A stretch of DNA of 64,000 bases, taken from NCBI GenBank assembly GCA_934091055.1, contig CAKOKN010000002.1, forward strand, positions 62,001 to 126,000, written 5' to 3'. This document shows, in pieces, positions 45,218 through 54,178 of the stretch (its first letter is position 1; each line of letters starts with the position of its first letter). The notes beneath the pieces are model-generated. The model was not told the origin of the DNA. It did no database searches and saw only the letters and a program-made list of their open reading frames with translations. Made by a program: the position numbers and the translations under genes. This stretch comes from an uncultured Bacilli bacterium. GTDB taxonomy: Bacteria > Bacillota_I > Bacilli_A > RF39 > UBA660.

Positions 45218-46294
45218 ATGAAAAAGAATATATTAAAGAGAGTTGGCTTAGCATCTCTTACCATAATTTCTGCAGTATCATTATCTAATACAGTTAATGC
45301 AGCACAAGTTTGTAAAACACATAAGAATTATTATTTCTTTAATGATATGAGTGTTTATAGTACTTTAAATAATGGTGTTACTAATCAGGAAAGCGTTACA
45401 CATAAAGGAACAGCATATTTCCCTGCTTTAGAAAAAGGTGCTAAGATAATTGAGGATCAAACTGGAAAAATATGTTTAACAAAAGGAGATAAAAAAGATG
45501 GTGATTGTCTTACTAACATAACATCTTGGTCTCTTGATGAATTATATCAAAATTCAAATAGTTATTTCAATGGTGGCACTGATATTACACTAGATATCAA
45601 TGGAACACAAAGTAAATATAAAATTTATACTGAAGAAAAAGATGACGTAATAAATACTTATCTATCACATAATACTTGGTTTAAATCAGAACAAGAAGGT
45701 GACCTTGGTGGTGGTGGCGTAAATTATTATAGTATTGACAAAAAAACATTAAATGACGGTTCATTTTTGCCATCATCAACTACTATAAAAAGAGAAAGTA
45801 AAGAAAACTATTTTGCTGTTTCATTAACAAGAGTAATTAAAAAAGAAGATCTTCAAGATATAAAGCCTTTTGATTTAATATGGCACACAGGAGAAGAAAT
45901 AACTAAAACAGTATTAGCACCAGCAGTATACCTTATAACATATGAAACTTGTGAAGATAAATATAAAGAAACAATTACTTATTACTGTAAAGATGGAGAT
46001 AAAACCACTAAATGTGAACTTGATCCTAACCCATATACAAAAGATAATTTAGAGGATGGCTATACAGAGAAAGTAAAATCACCAGAGATTAAAAACTGTA
46101 CTCCAGATAAAAAAGAAGTAGATGTTTTAATAAAAGGTGCAGACTTTTCTGAAGATGTCTACTATAGTTGTACAGTAGATAACCCTAAAACTGGTAGTGC
46201 TCTAATATATATTGCTTGGGCAGTAGGATTAGGAGCTCTAGGTTATTCAATATACTATTTTACAAAGTTAAGAAAAACCAAAGAAACAAATTAA
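45218..46294 (+). CDS. secreted, cell-wall-anchored protein with NPKTG sorting signal
   Basis: 358 aa. Signal peptide with cleavage near NAAQVCK (residue ~30). Extracellular part with cysteines (CKTHKNYYFF, CEDKYKETITYYC, CTVDN). C-terminal NPKTGSALIYIAWAVGLGAL, then SIYYFTKLRKTK: a sorting motif, a hydrophobic stretch and a basic tail. NPxTG in place of LPxTG indicates a variant sortase substrate. The ligand or function is not recognisable. It has its own promoter region and terminator. Confidence 0.8.
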   Translation: MKKNILKRVGLASLTIISAVSLSNTVNAAQVCKTHKNYYFFNDMSVYSTLNNGVTNQESVTHKGTAYFPALEKGAKIIEDQTGKICLTKGDKKDGDCLTNITSWSLDELYQNSNSYFNGGTDITLDINGTQSKYKIYTEEKDDVINTYLSHNTWFKSEQEGDLGGGGVNYYSIDKKTLNDGSFLPSSTTIKRESKENYFAVSLTRVIKKEDLQDIKPFDLIWHTGEEITKTVLAPAVYLITYETCEDKYKETITYYCKDGDKTTKCELDPNPYTKDNLEDGYTEKVKSPEIKNCTPDKKEVDVLIKGADFSEDVYYSCTVDNPKTGSALIYIAWAVGLGALGYSIYYFTKLRKTKETN

Positions 46295-46302
46295 TAAAAC
46301 AT

Positions 46303-46334
46303 AAAGATTATAATTAATTTTATAATCTTTTTTT
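46303..46334 (+). terminator. terminator after the surface protein gene
   Basis: AAAGATTATAA / TTATAATCTTT hairpin followed by T run. Confidence 0.82.
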
Positions 46335-46400
46335 AGACACTCTTTATTGTAGTAAAAACCTCTTTGGCATAAAATAAAGTGAAAAAGAAGGGGTGATAAT

Positions 46401-46679
46401 ATGACATTTATAAACAATAATACAGAATTAATAATAACACTACTTACTGTAACGTTAACTTGGGTATTAGGTTTTCTATCTAAAAGATGTCCTTACATAA
46501 ATAATAACTTAATAATAATACAAAACATAGTAATAGGACTAAGTGTATCAATATTCTATTTTGCCATAACAAAAGACTTTAACTTAGCTATAACACTAAG
46601 TGGATTATTTGCAGAAACTGGCTATAATTTAATACATAATATTGAAAAACTAATAGCTGCAGATAAGAAAAAAGAGTAA
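46401..46679 (+). CDS. phage-type holin, orphan
   Basis: 92 aa with two transmembrane helices (LIITLLTVTLTWVLGFL and LIIIQNIVIGLSVSIFYFAI), a short charged turn, and a Lys-rich tail. The ending GLFAETGYNLIHNIEKLI fits phage holins of the LC3/LL-H kind. No phage genes surround it. Flanked by its own terminator. It may serve export of a signal-less amidase, for example the LysM amidase at 56288. Confidence 0.7.
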   Translation: MTFINNNTELIITLLTVTLTWVLGFLSKRCPYINNNLIIIQNIVIGLSVSIFYFAITKDFNLAITLSGLFAETGYNLIHNIEKLIAADKKKE

Positions 46680-46709
46680 TATCTATATAAAAATAAATAT
46701 CATCACTAT

Positions 46710-46744
46710 AAAGAACTTTAACTTAAAATTAAAGTTCTTTTCTA
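46710..46744 (+). terminator. holin gene terminator
   Basis: AAGAACTTTAA / TTAAAGTTCTT hairpin with T-rich tail (46711-46742). Confidence 0.82.
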
Positions 46745-46809
46745 TATAAAATATATTTACTTCTTAGTTTAATAATGATAAAATTAATTAGAGAAAGATG
46801 AGGTGCAAG

Positions 46810-48891
46810 ATGAATATAGAACAATTAAATAGTGAACAACTAAAAGCTGTTAATCATATAGATGGACCAATGTTAGTATTAGCGGGAGCGGGTTCAGGTA
46901 AAACAAAAGTATTAACAAATAGAATAGCAAGACTAATCGAAGAAGGAGTAAGTCCTTCGAATATATTAGCTATAACGTTTACTAATAAAGCCGCTAAAGA
47001 AATGAAGGATAGAATTACTAGATTAGTAGGAGTAACTGCCTATAATATACAAATATCAACTTTCCATTCTTTAGGCCTTAAAATACTAAAAGAAAACTAT
47101 AGTCTACTTGGATATGATAAAAACTTTACTATCATAGATAGTGATGATGTATTAACAATAATAAAGAAGATAATGAAAGAACTAAATCTATCTAAAGATT
47201 ATTATAATCCTAGAGAGATAAAAAATAAAATAAGTTCTGCTAAAAACGCTATAATGTCAGTTGAAGACTTTTCTAAAGTAGAATTTGATCATAAGGTAGT
47301 AGAAGTTTATAAAATATATACTAAGAAATTAAGACAAGGAAACTCAGTAGATTTTGATGACTTATTGATATTACCAATTAAGTTATTTAAGACATATCCT
47401 AATGTATTAGAAGAATACCAAGATAGATATAAATATATTTTGATAGATGAGTATCAGGATACTAATGAAGCACAATATACATTTAGTAAAATATTAGCTT
47501 CCAAATATAGAAATATCTTTGTAGTAGGAGATAATGATCAAGCAATATATGCTTTTAGAGGAGCTAATTATAAAAATATTTTAAATTTTGAAAAAGATTA
47601 TCCAGAAGCTAAAAGTGTAGTACTAGAAGAAAACTATCGTTCTACGAAGACAATACTAAATGCTGCTAATGATGTAATTAAAAATAATAAAGAAAGAAAG
47701 AGTAAGAATCTATGGAGTAATAAACCAGTAGGAGATAAAATTACATATAAATTAGTAGGAACTGAAAAGGAAGAAGCTTCTTTTGTAGCAGATGAAATCA
47801 AGTCTCTACTAGAACAAGGTGTAAAAGAAGAAGATATAGCAGTTCTTTATCGTACTAATGCACAATCTCGTGTAGTAGAAGAATATATGTTAAAAAAGAA
47901 TATAAAATATAGAGTAGTAGGAAGCTTCTATTTCTATAATAGAAAAGAAATTAAAGATTTATTATGTTATTTAAGATTAATAAGTAATCATAAAGATGAT
48001 GTAAGTCTACTTAGAATAATAAATACTCCTAAAAGAGGTATAGGAGAAAAAACAATAGATAATCTTACTACTCTAGCAGTAGAACAATCAAGTTCAATAT
48101 ATGAAGCAATAACTTCAGGTAAAGAGCTAGCTTTTAAAAACCTAATTGAAGAATTAACCGAAGAGAGTAAAACATTATCACTTACCGAATTAGTAGAAGC
48201 TATCTTAGAGAAGAGTGGTATTAAAAAAGAATTGTCATCATCTAAATTACTCGAAGACGAAATAAGATTGGAAAACTTAAATGAGTTTAAAGGTGTAACT
48301 AAGAGCTATGAAGAGGAACAAGGGTCTGCTACTTTAGAAGACTTCTTAGATGAAATATCATTAGTAAGTGATTTAGCAGAACATCAAGATGGATCAAATA
48401 GAGTAAGTTTAATGACAGTTCATTCAGTAAAAGGACTAGAGTATGACTATGTCTTTATAGTAGGTATGGAAGAAGGAATATTCCCTCATTATAACGCTAT
48501 TAATGATGGTAGTCAAAGTGCTATTGAAGAAGAAAGAAGACTTTGCTATGTAGCAATAACTAGAGCTAAGAAAAAACTATATATATTAGCGGCTAAAAGT
48601 AGAATGTTATTTGGTAATACAAATATAAATAAGCCAAGTCGATTTATTGAAGAAATAAATAAAGAATATCTTGATATAGATGAAAAGAAAGTATTAGGTA
48701 AAGCAACAAATAGAATAAGAAAAGCAATAGATAAAAATATTGAATATGAAGTAGGAGAAAAAATAAGTCATACTGATTTTGGAGAAGGAATAGTAATAGG
48801 AGTAGATAAATCAATATTAACAGTAGCTTTTCCACATCCAATAGGTATAAAGAAATTAATGAAAGGTCATCCTAACATAACTAAATTATAG
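46810..48891 (+). CDS. pcrA: ATP-dependent DNA helicase PcrA/UvrD
   Basis: 693 aa SF1A helicase. Motif I AGAGSGKTKVL (~27), Ia ITFTNKAA, II YILIDEYQDTN (~220), III VGDNDQAIYAFRGA (~245), IV YRS, V VSLMTVHSVKGLEYDYVF (~540) and VI VAITRAKKKLY (~580). C-terminal Tudor-like RNA-polymerase-binding tail (VGEKISHTDFGEGIVIGV). ATG at 46810 fits GAGGTG; an upstream ATG does not. ligA does not follow. Confidence 0.96.
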   Translation: MNIEQLNSEQLKAVNHIDGPMLVLAGAGSGKTKVLTNRIARLIEEGVSPSNILAITFTNKAAKEMKDRITRLVGVTAYNIQISTFHSLGLKILKENYSLLGYDKNFTIIDSDDVLTIIKKIMKELNLSKDYYNPREIKNKISSAKNAIMSVEDFSKVEFDHKVVEVYKIYTKKLRQGNSVDFDDLLILPIKLFKTYPNVLEEYQDRYKYILIDEYQDTNEAQYTFSKILASKYRNIFVVGDNDQAIYAFRGANYKNILNFEKDYPEAKSVVLEENYRSTKTILNAANDVIKNNKERKSKNLWSNKPVGDKITYKLVGTEKEEASFVADEIKSLLEQGVKEEDIAVLYRTNAQSRVVEEYMLKKNIKYRVVGSFYFYNRKEIKDLLCYLRLISNHKDDVSLLRIINTPKRGIGEKTIDNLTTLAVEQSSSIYEAITSGKELAFKNLIEELTEESKTLSLTELVEAILEKSGIKKELSSSKLLEDEIRLENLNEFKGVTKSYEEEQGSATLEDFLDEISLVSDLAEHQDGSNRVSLMTVHSVKGLEYDYVFIVGMEEGIFPHYNAINDGSQSAIEEERRLCYVAITRAKKKLYILAAKSRMLFGNTNINKPSRFIEEINKEYLDIDEKKVLGKATNRIRKAIDKNIEYEVGEKISHTDFGEGIVIGVDKSILTVAFPHPIGIKKLMKGHPNITKL

Positions 48892-48944
48892 GCTAAAAAA
48901 GTATTTATTTTAAACTATTAGAATATAATATAGTGGAGGTAAAT

Positions 48945-49499
48945 ATGGATTATAGTATTTTAGTAAATAAAGATAATCCTCTACCAAGAGCATATATTCC
49001 TAATAATTTAGTATTAGCAGATAGTAAATATAAAGATAATATTTATATAGATAAAGTAGTAAAAGAAGCATTTGATAGGTTAAAGCAGGATGCTAAAAAC
49101 TATGGTTATAATATAGATATAGTAAGTGGATATCGTGATTATGATTATCAAGAGAAGATCTATAATAAATTACTTGAAGAAAAGGGCTTTACGTATGCTA
49201 TAACTAGAATAGCAGAGCCTGGTAAGTCTGAACATCAAACTTCTTTAGCGTTAGATTTTTGTATATATAAAGATGAAAAGTGTTATATAGAACACGATAT
49301 TCAAGATAAGATTGAAACTAGGTGGATACACCAAAATTGTTATAGGTATGGGTTTATCTTGAGATATCCTGAGGGTAAGGAAGATATAACTAAATATAGT
49401 TATGAACCTTGGCATCTAAGATATGTAGGAGATATAGCTAGTAATATTTATAATAATAATTTAACTCTAGAAGAGTATAAAGAAAGAGAGTCTAGATAG
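48945..49499 (+). CDS. VanY-type D-alanyl-D-alanine carboxypeptidase
   Basis: 184 aa, no signal peptide. Metal site SxHxxxxAxD: GKSEHQTSLALDF (~100), second His in YSYEPWHLRYVG (~164), and SGYRDYDYQ. Peptidoglycan endopeptidase/carboxypeptidase of the VanY/D,D family; the lack of a signal suggests holin-dependent or intracellular action. Start ATG after GGAGGTAAAT. The coding end forms part of the following terminator. Confidence 0.86.
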   Translation: MDYSILVNKDNPLPRAYIPNNLVLADSKYKDNIYIDKVVKEAFDRLKQDAKNYGYNIDIVSGYRDYDYQEKIYNKLLEEKGFTYAITRIAEPGKSEHQTSLALDFCIYKDEKCYIEHDIQDKIETRWIHQNCYRYGFILRYPEGKEDITKYSYEPWHLRYVGDIASNIYNNNLTLEEYKERESR

Positions 49500-49517
49500 A
49501 TAGACTTTCTTTTTTTG
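49484..49517 (+). terminator. terminator overlapping the vanY-like stop
   Basis: AGTCTA / TAGACT hairpin with additional AAAG/TTTC pairing and a long T run. Confidence 0.75.
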
Positions 49518-49518
49518 T

Positions 49519-49602
49519 CGTCTCACACTAAAGTAGTTCGTCGTTTTCTAATGCCTAAGGTCATTAGAAAAAATTTTTGAGCCTATAAATGTCTCAAAAA
49601 TT
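49519..49602 (+). repeat. dispersed two-hairpin element, copy D
   Basis: Leader CGTCTCACACTAAAGTAGTT and CGTCG, then hairpin 1 TTTTCTAATG / CATTAGAAAA around CCTAAGGT (49544-49571) and hairpin 2 AATTTTTGAG / CTCAAAAATT around CCTATAAATGT (49572-49602). Lies directly after a terminator and before the arsR promoter. Confidence 0.85.
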
Positions 49603-49624
49603 AAATTATTTATCTATTTACTAA

Positions 49625-49680
49625 TTGACATATATTAAGAATAGTGCTATCATTTAAATATATGAATACATATTCATATA
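49625..49680 (+). promoter_or_regulatory. arsR promoter and ArsR-type operator
   Basis: TTGACA (49625-49630), 17-bp spacer, TATCAT (49648-49653), then a perfect 10-2-10 inverted repeat TATATGAATA-CA-TATTCATATA (49659-49680) over the start of transcription. The half-site spacing is that of SmtB/CzrA-class repressors, so the arsR gene should repress its own operon until metal binds. Confidence 0.88.
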
Positions 49681-49697
49681 TAGAAGGGAATAAATTA

Positions 49698-50024
49698 ATG
49701 ATAGATAATAAAGATATAAATAAAATAAAAAAGGAATTATTAGAGGAAGACACTATAATAGATATAGCAGAACTATTCAAAGTATTCGCAGACTCTACTA
49801 GAGTAAAAATAATAAATGTATTATTAGAAAACAAATTATGTGTTGGAGATATAGCCATATTAGTCGGAAGTACACAGTCAGCAGTATCACATCAACTTAG
49901 AATTTTAAAGGCTGCTAAATTAGTAAAATATACTAAGATAGGTAAGACAGTATATTATGAACTAAGTGATAATCACGTAAAAAAACTATTCAATATAGGA
50001 AAGGAGCATATTAATGAAATATAA
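49698..50024 (+). CDS. ArsR/SmtB-family metal-responsive repressor
   Basis: 108 aa. Winged helix: LFKVFADSTRVKIINVLLENKLCVGDIA, helix-turn-helix VGSTQSAVSHQLRILKAAKL, wing KIGKTVYYEL. Metal ligands at the C-terminus include DNHVKKLFNIGKEH (CzrA-like alpha-5 site with Asp/His pairs). Start chosen at 49698 after GAAGGGA; a longer reading would translate through the operator. It overlaps the ATPase gene by 11 nt. Confidence 0.9.
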   Translation: MIDNKDINKIKKELLEEDTIIDIAELFKVFADSTRVKIINVLLENKLCVGDIAILVGSTQSAVSHQLRILKAAKLVKYTKIGKTVYYELSDNHVKKLFNIGKEHINEI

Positions 50025-52059
50025 GTATAATATTAAAAACTTAGATTGTGCTAATTGTGCTAAAGTACTCGAAGATAAATTAAATAAAGATAAAAATATT
50101 AAAGTAGCTTCAGTAAATTTTAGTTCATCAACAGTTACTGTTGATACAGATATCGAAGATGCCTTCCATTACGTAAAAAGAATTGTAAATGAAGTAGAAC
50201 CAGACGCTATTTTAAGCGAGAATAAAATAAAAGAAAATAACTATAATGATATTTATAGAATACTATTAGGAGGTTTTATAGGCCTACTAGGAGTTCTATT
50301 AAAAACACCTAGTATAATAAATACAATATTAATAATAATAGCATATATAATATTAATATATAAGACTTTAGGAACTGCTATTAAACAATTAAAAAATAAA
50401 ATAATAAATGAAAATCTTTTAGTATCAATATCCGCTTTAGGAGCATTTGCTCTAGGAGATGCTTGCGAAGGACTTATGGTAATATTCTTATATGAATTAG
50501 GAAAAGTACTAGAAAGTATAGCAGTTAATAAAAGTCGTAATTCCGTTGAAGATCTAATGAATATAAAAGAGGAGACTGCAAATTTAAAAGAAAAAGATAA
50601 AATAATAGTAGTACCAACTACTAAAGTAAAAGTAGGTGATATACTAGTAGTAAAAGAAGGAGAAAGAGTACCACTAGATGGCACAATTATAAAAGGCAAT
50701 GGGACATTAGATACTAGTGCTTTAACAGGAGAATCAGTACCAATGTTTGTTTCTGTTGGAGATAATATTCTATCCGGAAGTATAAATAAAGGTGGTTTAC
50801 TTGAAGTCAAAGTAACTTCTATCTATAAAGATTCTACAGTAAATAAAATATTAGAATTAGTAGAAGCAGCTACTGAGAGAAAAACAAAAACAGAAAAAAT
50901 AGTATCAAAATATTCTTCAAAATATACATTAGGAGTAATAGTAGTTGCCATTCTAACTACAGTACTACTACCATTATTTACAAGTCTAACTTACCAAGAG
51001 AGTATTTACAAAGGACTAACTATATTAGTAATATCTTGTCCTTGTGCTATAGCTATATCAGTTCCATTATCATACTTTGCTGGAATAGGAGCTTCTTCTA
51101 GAGAAGGAATATTAATAAAAGGAAGTAATTATTTAGATAATATTAAAAATATTAAAGAAATAGTTTTTGATAAAACAGGAACTATTACTACAGGAGAATT
51201 TTATATATCAAAAATAAATATATATGATAAAGAATATCAAGAAGAAGAAATAATGAAAATATTTGCAGCAGGAGAATCTCTATCAAATCATCCTATAGCA
51301 AAGTCAGTATTAAAAAAATATAATAAATCAATTACCAACAAAGAAGTAAAGGATTTTAAAGAGATATCTGGTAAAGGAATAAGTTTTACTTATAAAGAAG
51401 ATAAGATAAAGATAGGTAATAGCAAATTCTGTAATATTAAAGAAAATAATAGTAATATATATATAGTAATAAATAATAAAGAAGTTGCTAGTATTGAGAT
51501 AAAAGATGAAATAAAAGATAGTGCTAAAGAAACTATAAATAAATTAAAAGATATGGGAATAAAAGTACATATATTTACTGGAGATTCAGAAGAAAAAGCA
51601 AGAGAAATAGCGAAAGAACTAAATATAGAAAATATAAATTATGAAATGCTACCAACAGATAAATATAACTATTTAGAGAAGATGATTAAGAATAAAGAAG
51701 AACAATCTATTGTATCATTTGTTGGTGATGGAATTAATGATGCCCCAGTATTAAAGTTATCAGATTTAGGAATATCTATGGGTAGTTTAGGAACAGACTC
51801 TGCTATTGAAGCTTCTGATGTTGTAATAATGAATGATAACCTAAATAAAATAATAACAGCAATTAATATATCTAAAAGTACTAGTAAGATAATTAAAGAG
51901 AATTTAATCTTTGCAATAGGAGTAAAATTATTAGTATTAATATTAACTCTACTAGGAGTTTCTACTATGTTTGAGGCAGTTTTCGCAGACGTTGGCGTAA
52001 CAGTATTATGTATATTAAATACATTAAGATTATTAAAAAACAATAAAGAGATTAACTAG
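50014..52059 (+). CDS. Zn/Cd/Co-exporting P1B-type ATPase
   Basis: 681 aa. N-terminal metal-binding domain with LDCANCAKVLE (GMxCxxC type, ~10), eight transmembrane helices, actuator TGES (~230), ion-binding SCPCAIAIS (CPC, ~342), phosphorylation DKTGT (~385), and GDGIND. The CPC plus Cd/Zn-type N-domain and the ArsR partner indicate divalent soft-metal export (CadA/ZntA) instead of copper. Confidence 0.93.
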   Translation: MKYKYNIKNLDCANCAKVLEDKLNKDKNIKVASVNFSSSTVTVDTDIEDAFHYVKRIVNEVEPDAILSENKIKENNYNDIYRILLGGFIGLLGVLLKTPSIINTILIIIAYIILIYKTLGTAIKQLKNKIINENLLVSISALGAFALGDACEGLMVIFLYELGKVLESIAVNKSRNSVEDLMNIKEETANLKEKDKIIVVPTTKVKVGDILVVKEGERVPLDGTIIKGNGTLDTSALTGESVPMFVSVGDNILSGSINKGGLLEVKVTSIYKDSTVNKILELVEAATERKTKTEKIVSKYSSKYTLGVIVVAILTTVLLPLFTSLTYQESIYKGLTILVISCPCAIAISVPLSYFAGIGASSREGILIKGSNYLDNIKNIKEIVFDKTGTITTGEFYISKINIYDKEYQEEEIMKIFAAGESLSNHPIAKSVLKKYNKSITNKEVKDFKEISGKGISFTYKEDKIKIGNSKFCNIKENNSNIYIVINNKEVASIEIKDEIKDSAKETINKLKDMGIKVHIFTGDSEEKAREIAKELNIENINYEMLPTDKYNYLEKMIKNKEEQSIVSFVGDGINDAPVLKLSDLGISMGSLGTDSAIEASDVVIMNDNLNKIITAINISKSTSKIIKENLIFAIGVKLLVLILTLLGVSTMFEAVFADVGVTVLCILNTLRLLKNNKEIN

Positions 52060-52076
52060 CTATTAATCTCTTTTAA
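52045..52076 (+). terminator. arsR-ATPase operon terminator
   Basis: AAAGAGATTAA / TTAATCTCTTT hairpin, overlapping the stop codon. Confidence 0.8.
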
Positions 52077-52165
52077 TATTAACTAAAAAATAAAATAACA
52101 TTTATAATTTAATATTCATTTAATAAAATAATGATATTATCAATACATAAGAAAGGAGAAATAAG

Positions 52166-53980
52166 ATGAAAAGAATAACTAAAAATATAATAACTATAGT
52201 TACCATATTACTAATGTTAGTATTAGTATTTCTAACTATGAATTATGCTAATAATCATATAGAAGATATAAACAATGGACCTAGTAACATACCTGATAAT
52301 GTTGAAGTAACTGGAGAAAGTACTAATAATAATACTCCTCCAGATAATAGTGGTCAAAATAACGGTGAAGAACCACCAGAAAAGAAAGAGGGTGATAATC
52401 AAAATAGTAATGAAGAACCTCCTGCTAAACCAGAAGAGAATAATGATACATCTAATACAAATAATAACCAAAATAACAATGAAATGCCAACTATGCCAAG
52501 TGAAGGTATGTCTAATGTAAATAATACAAGGAGTTTAACCACAGTTTATTACATAGTCTTTGGGATGGAATGTCTAGTAATAGCGTACTTAATAATGTAT
52601 TTAATAATGTCAAATTTAAATAAAAAAACATTGAAAGAAACATATGAAAATAAAGATAAAGTATTAATAACACTATTAGGGACAATTATACTAGGAGCTC
52701 TTCTAACATACTTAAGTGCTGTTATAACAACAAAGTATTTCTTAAATAGTGAAGTACAAAGTGGAAATAATAATACACAAAATAATCAAAATATATCTTA
52801 TTCAGCATCAAAAACTATATCTGAAGATACTACTATTACTGAAGGAACATATACTTCTACTACCAAGGATGAGAATGCTATACTAGTAGACGGTAGTACA
52901 ACTACTATTTCAAATGTAACAGTAGAAAAAGAGGGAGACTCTGATGGAGGAGATGCTACAAGCTTCTATGGAACGAACTCTGCCATTCTAGCTAAAGGTG
53001 GTGCTAATTTAACACTAAGTAATGTAACTATAAATACTAATGCTACTGGTGCTAATGGTGTCTTTAGTTATGGAGGAACTGCTACAACTAATAATGCATC
53101 AAGCGATGGAACAACAATAACTATAAGTGATTCCAAGATAACAACTAAAAAAGATAATTCAGGTGGAATAATGACTACTGGAGGTGGTACAACAATAGCC
53201 AATAATCTAGAAATAACAACTGAAGGAACTTCAAGTGCCGCAATCAGAACTGATCGTGGAGGAGGTACTGTAAAAGTAACTAAAGGTACATATAAAACTC
53301 TAGGTCAAGGCTCACCTACTATCTATTCAACTGCGGACATTTCAGTAAGTGATGCCACCTTACTAGCGGAGGCTTCTGAAGGAATAGTAATTGAAGGAAA
53401 AAATAGTGTTTTAATAGATAACTGTACTCTTGAGGACTCTAATACTAAACTAAATGGTAAGTCAACAACTTATAAAAATATCTTCATCTATCAGTCAATG
53501 AGTGGTGATGCCGCCGAAGGAACTGCTACATTTACATCAAAAAATAGTAAGATAACAACAAATAATGGTGATACTCTATATGTAACCAATACTACTGCTG
53601 AAATAAATTTAGAGAATAATACTATAATAAATCAAGATAAAGATGATAATTTCTTAAGAATACAAAAGGATTCTTGGGGTAATGATGGAAGTAATGGAGG
53701 AGTAGTAACTCTAAATATGACAAATCAAAAAGTAACTGGAAATGTAGTTGTAGATTCTATATCCACTCTTACTATAAATATGACAGATAATTCTTATTAT
53801 GAAGGTATGATAAACAATGATAATACCGCTAAAAGTATTACATTAAAGTTAGATAAAACATCAAAAATAAAATTAACCGGAGATACTTATCTAACATCAC
53901 TAGATAATGCTGATACTACTAATAGTAATATAGATTTTAATGGTTATAAATTATATGTAAATAATACTGCTATAAATTAA
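52166..53980 (+). CDS. membrane-anchored beta-helix surface protein
   Basis: 604 aa. N-terminal helix (~9-26), a Pro/Glu/Asn/Asp-rich spacer (~30-115), two more helices (~128-148 and ~165-190), then an extracellular domain from ~210 with repeated strand-turn units (NLTLSNVTI, TITISDSKI, AEINLENNTI, TLNMTNQKVTGNV) and Gly/Thr/Asn/Ser-rich turns: a right-handed beta-helix, adhesin- or carbohydrate-lyase-like. No catalytic residues recognisable. Probably exposed at the cell surface. Confidence 0.72.
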   Translation: MKRITKNIITIVTILLMLVLVFLTMNYANNHIEDINNGPSNIPDNVEVTGESTNNNTPPDNSGQNNGEEPPEKKEGDNQNSNEEPPAKPEENNDTSNTNNNQNNNEMPTMPSEGMSNVNNTRSLTTVYYIVFGMECLVIAYLIMYLIMSNLNKKTLKETYENKDKVLITLLGTIILGALLTYLSAVITTKYFLNSEVQSGNNNTQNNQNISYSASKTISEDTTITEGTYTSTTKDENAILVDGSTTTISNVTVEKEGDSDGGDATSFYGTNSAILAKGGANLTLSNVTINTNATGANGVFSYGGTATTNNASSDGTTITISDSKITTKKDNSGGIMTTGGGTTIANNLEITTEGTSSAAIRTDRGGGTVKVTKGTYKTLGQGSPTIYSTADISVSDATLLAEASEGIVIEGKNSVLIDNCTLEDSNTKLNGKSTTYKNIFIYQSMSGDAAEGTATFTSKNSKITTNNGDTLYVTNTTAEINLENNTIINQDKDDNFLRIQKDSWGNDGSNGGVVTLNMTNQKVTGNVVVDSISTLTINMTDNSYYEGMINNDNTAKSITLKLDKTSKIKLTGDTYLTSLDNADTTNSNIDFNGYKLYVNNTAIN

Positions 53981-53985
53981 TAGTT

Positions 53986-54019
53986 AAAAGATACTAAGAA
54001 AATAAAATTAGTATCTTTT
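53986..54019 (+). terminator. terminator after the beta-helix gene
   Basis: AAAAGATACTAA / TTAGTATCTTTT hairpin (53986-53997 and 54008-54019). Confidence 0.82.
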
Positions 54020-54109
54020 AATATAACAAATAAATTTATCAGAATTAAAATAGAAAATATGATATAATAGTAAATAAGAAATAATTATTAATTTAAGAGG
54101 AGAATAAAA

Positions 54110-54175
54110 ATGATATACATAACCGAAGACACACATAGAGATTTTTCTAGGTTTAATAATTTAAAAAAGGAGTAA
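54110..54175 (+). pseudogene. N-terminal remnant of a metallophosphoesterase-like gene
   Basis: ATG after AAGAGGAG reads MIYITEDTHRDFSRFNNLKK and E then stops. This matches the start of calcineurin-like phosphoesterases (MIYITGDTHGDFxRF), but both motif glycines are changed (GDTHGD to EDTHRD) and the protein breaks off after 21 codons. Its last codons supply the ribosome-binding site AAAAAGGAG for the UDG-like gene. It is either a decayed gene end or a leader ORF coupled to the next gene. Confidence 0.55.
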
Positions 54176-54178
54176 ATG

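Noticed and set aside
50253..50810. Long open reading frame opposite the P-type ATPase gene
   Set aside because: Falls entirely within a well-conserved gene on the other strand and has no ribosome-binding site; it reflects codon bias.
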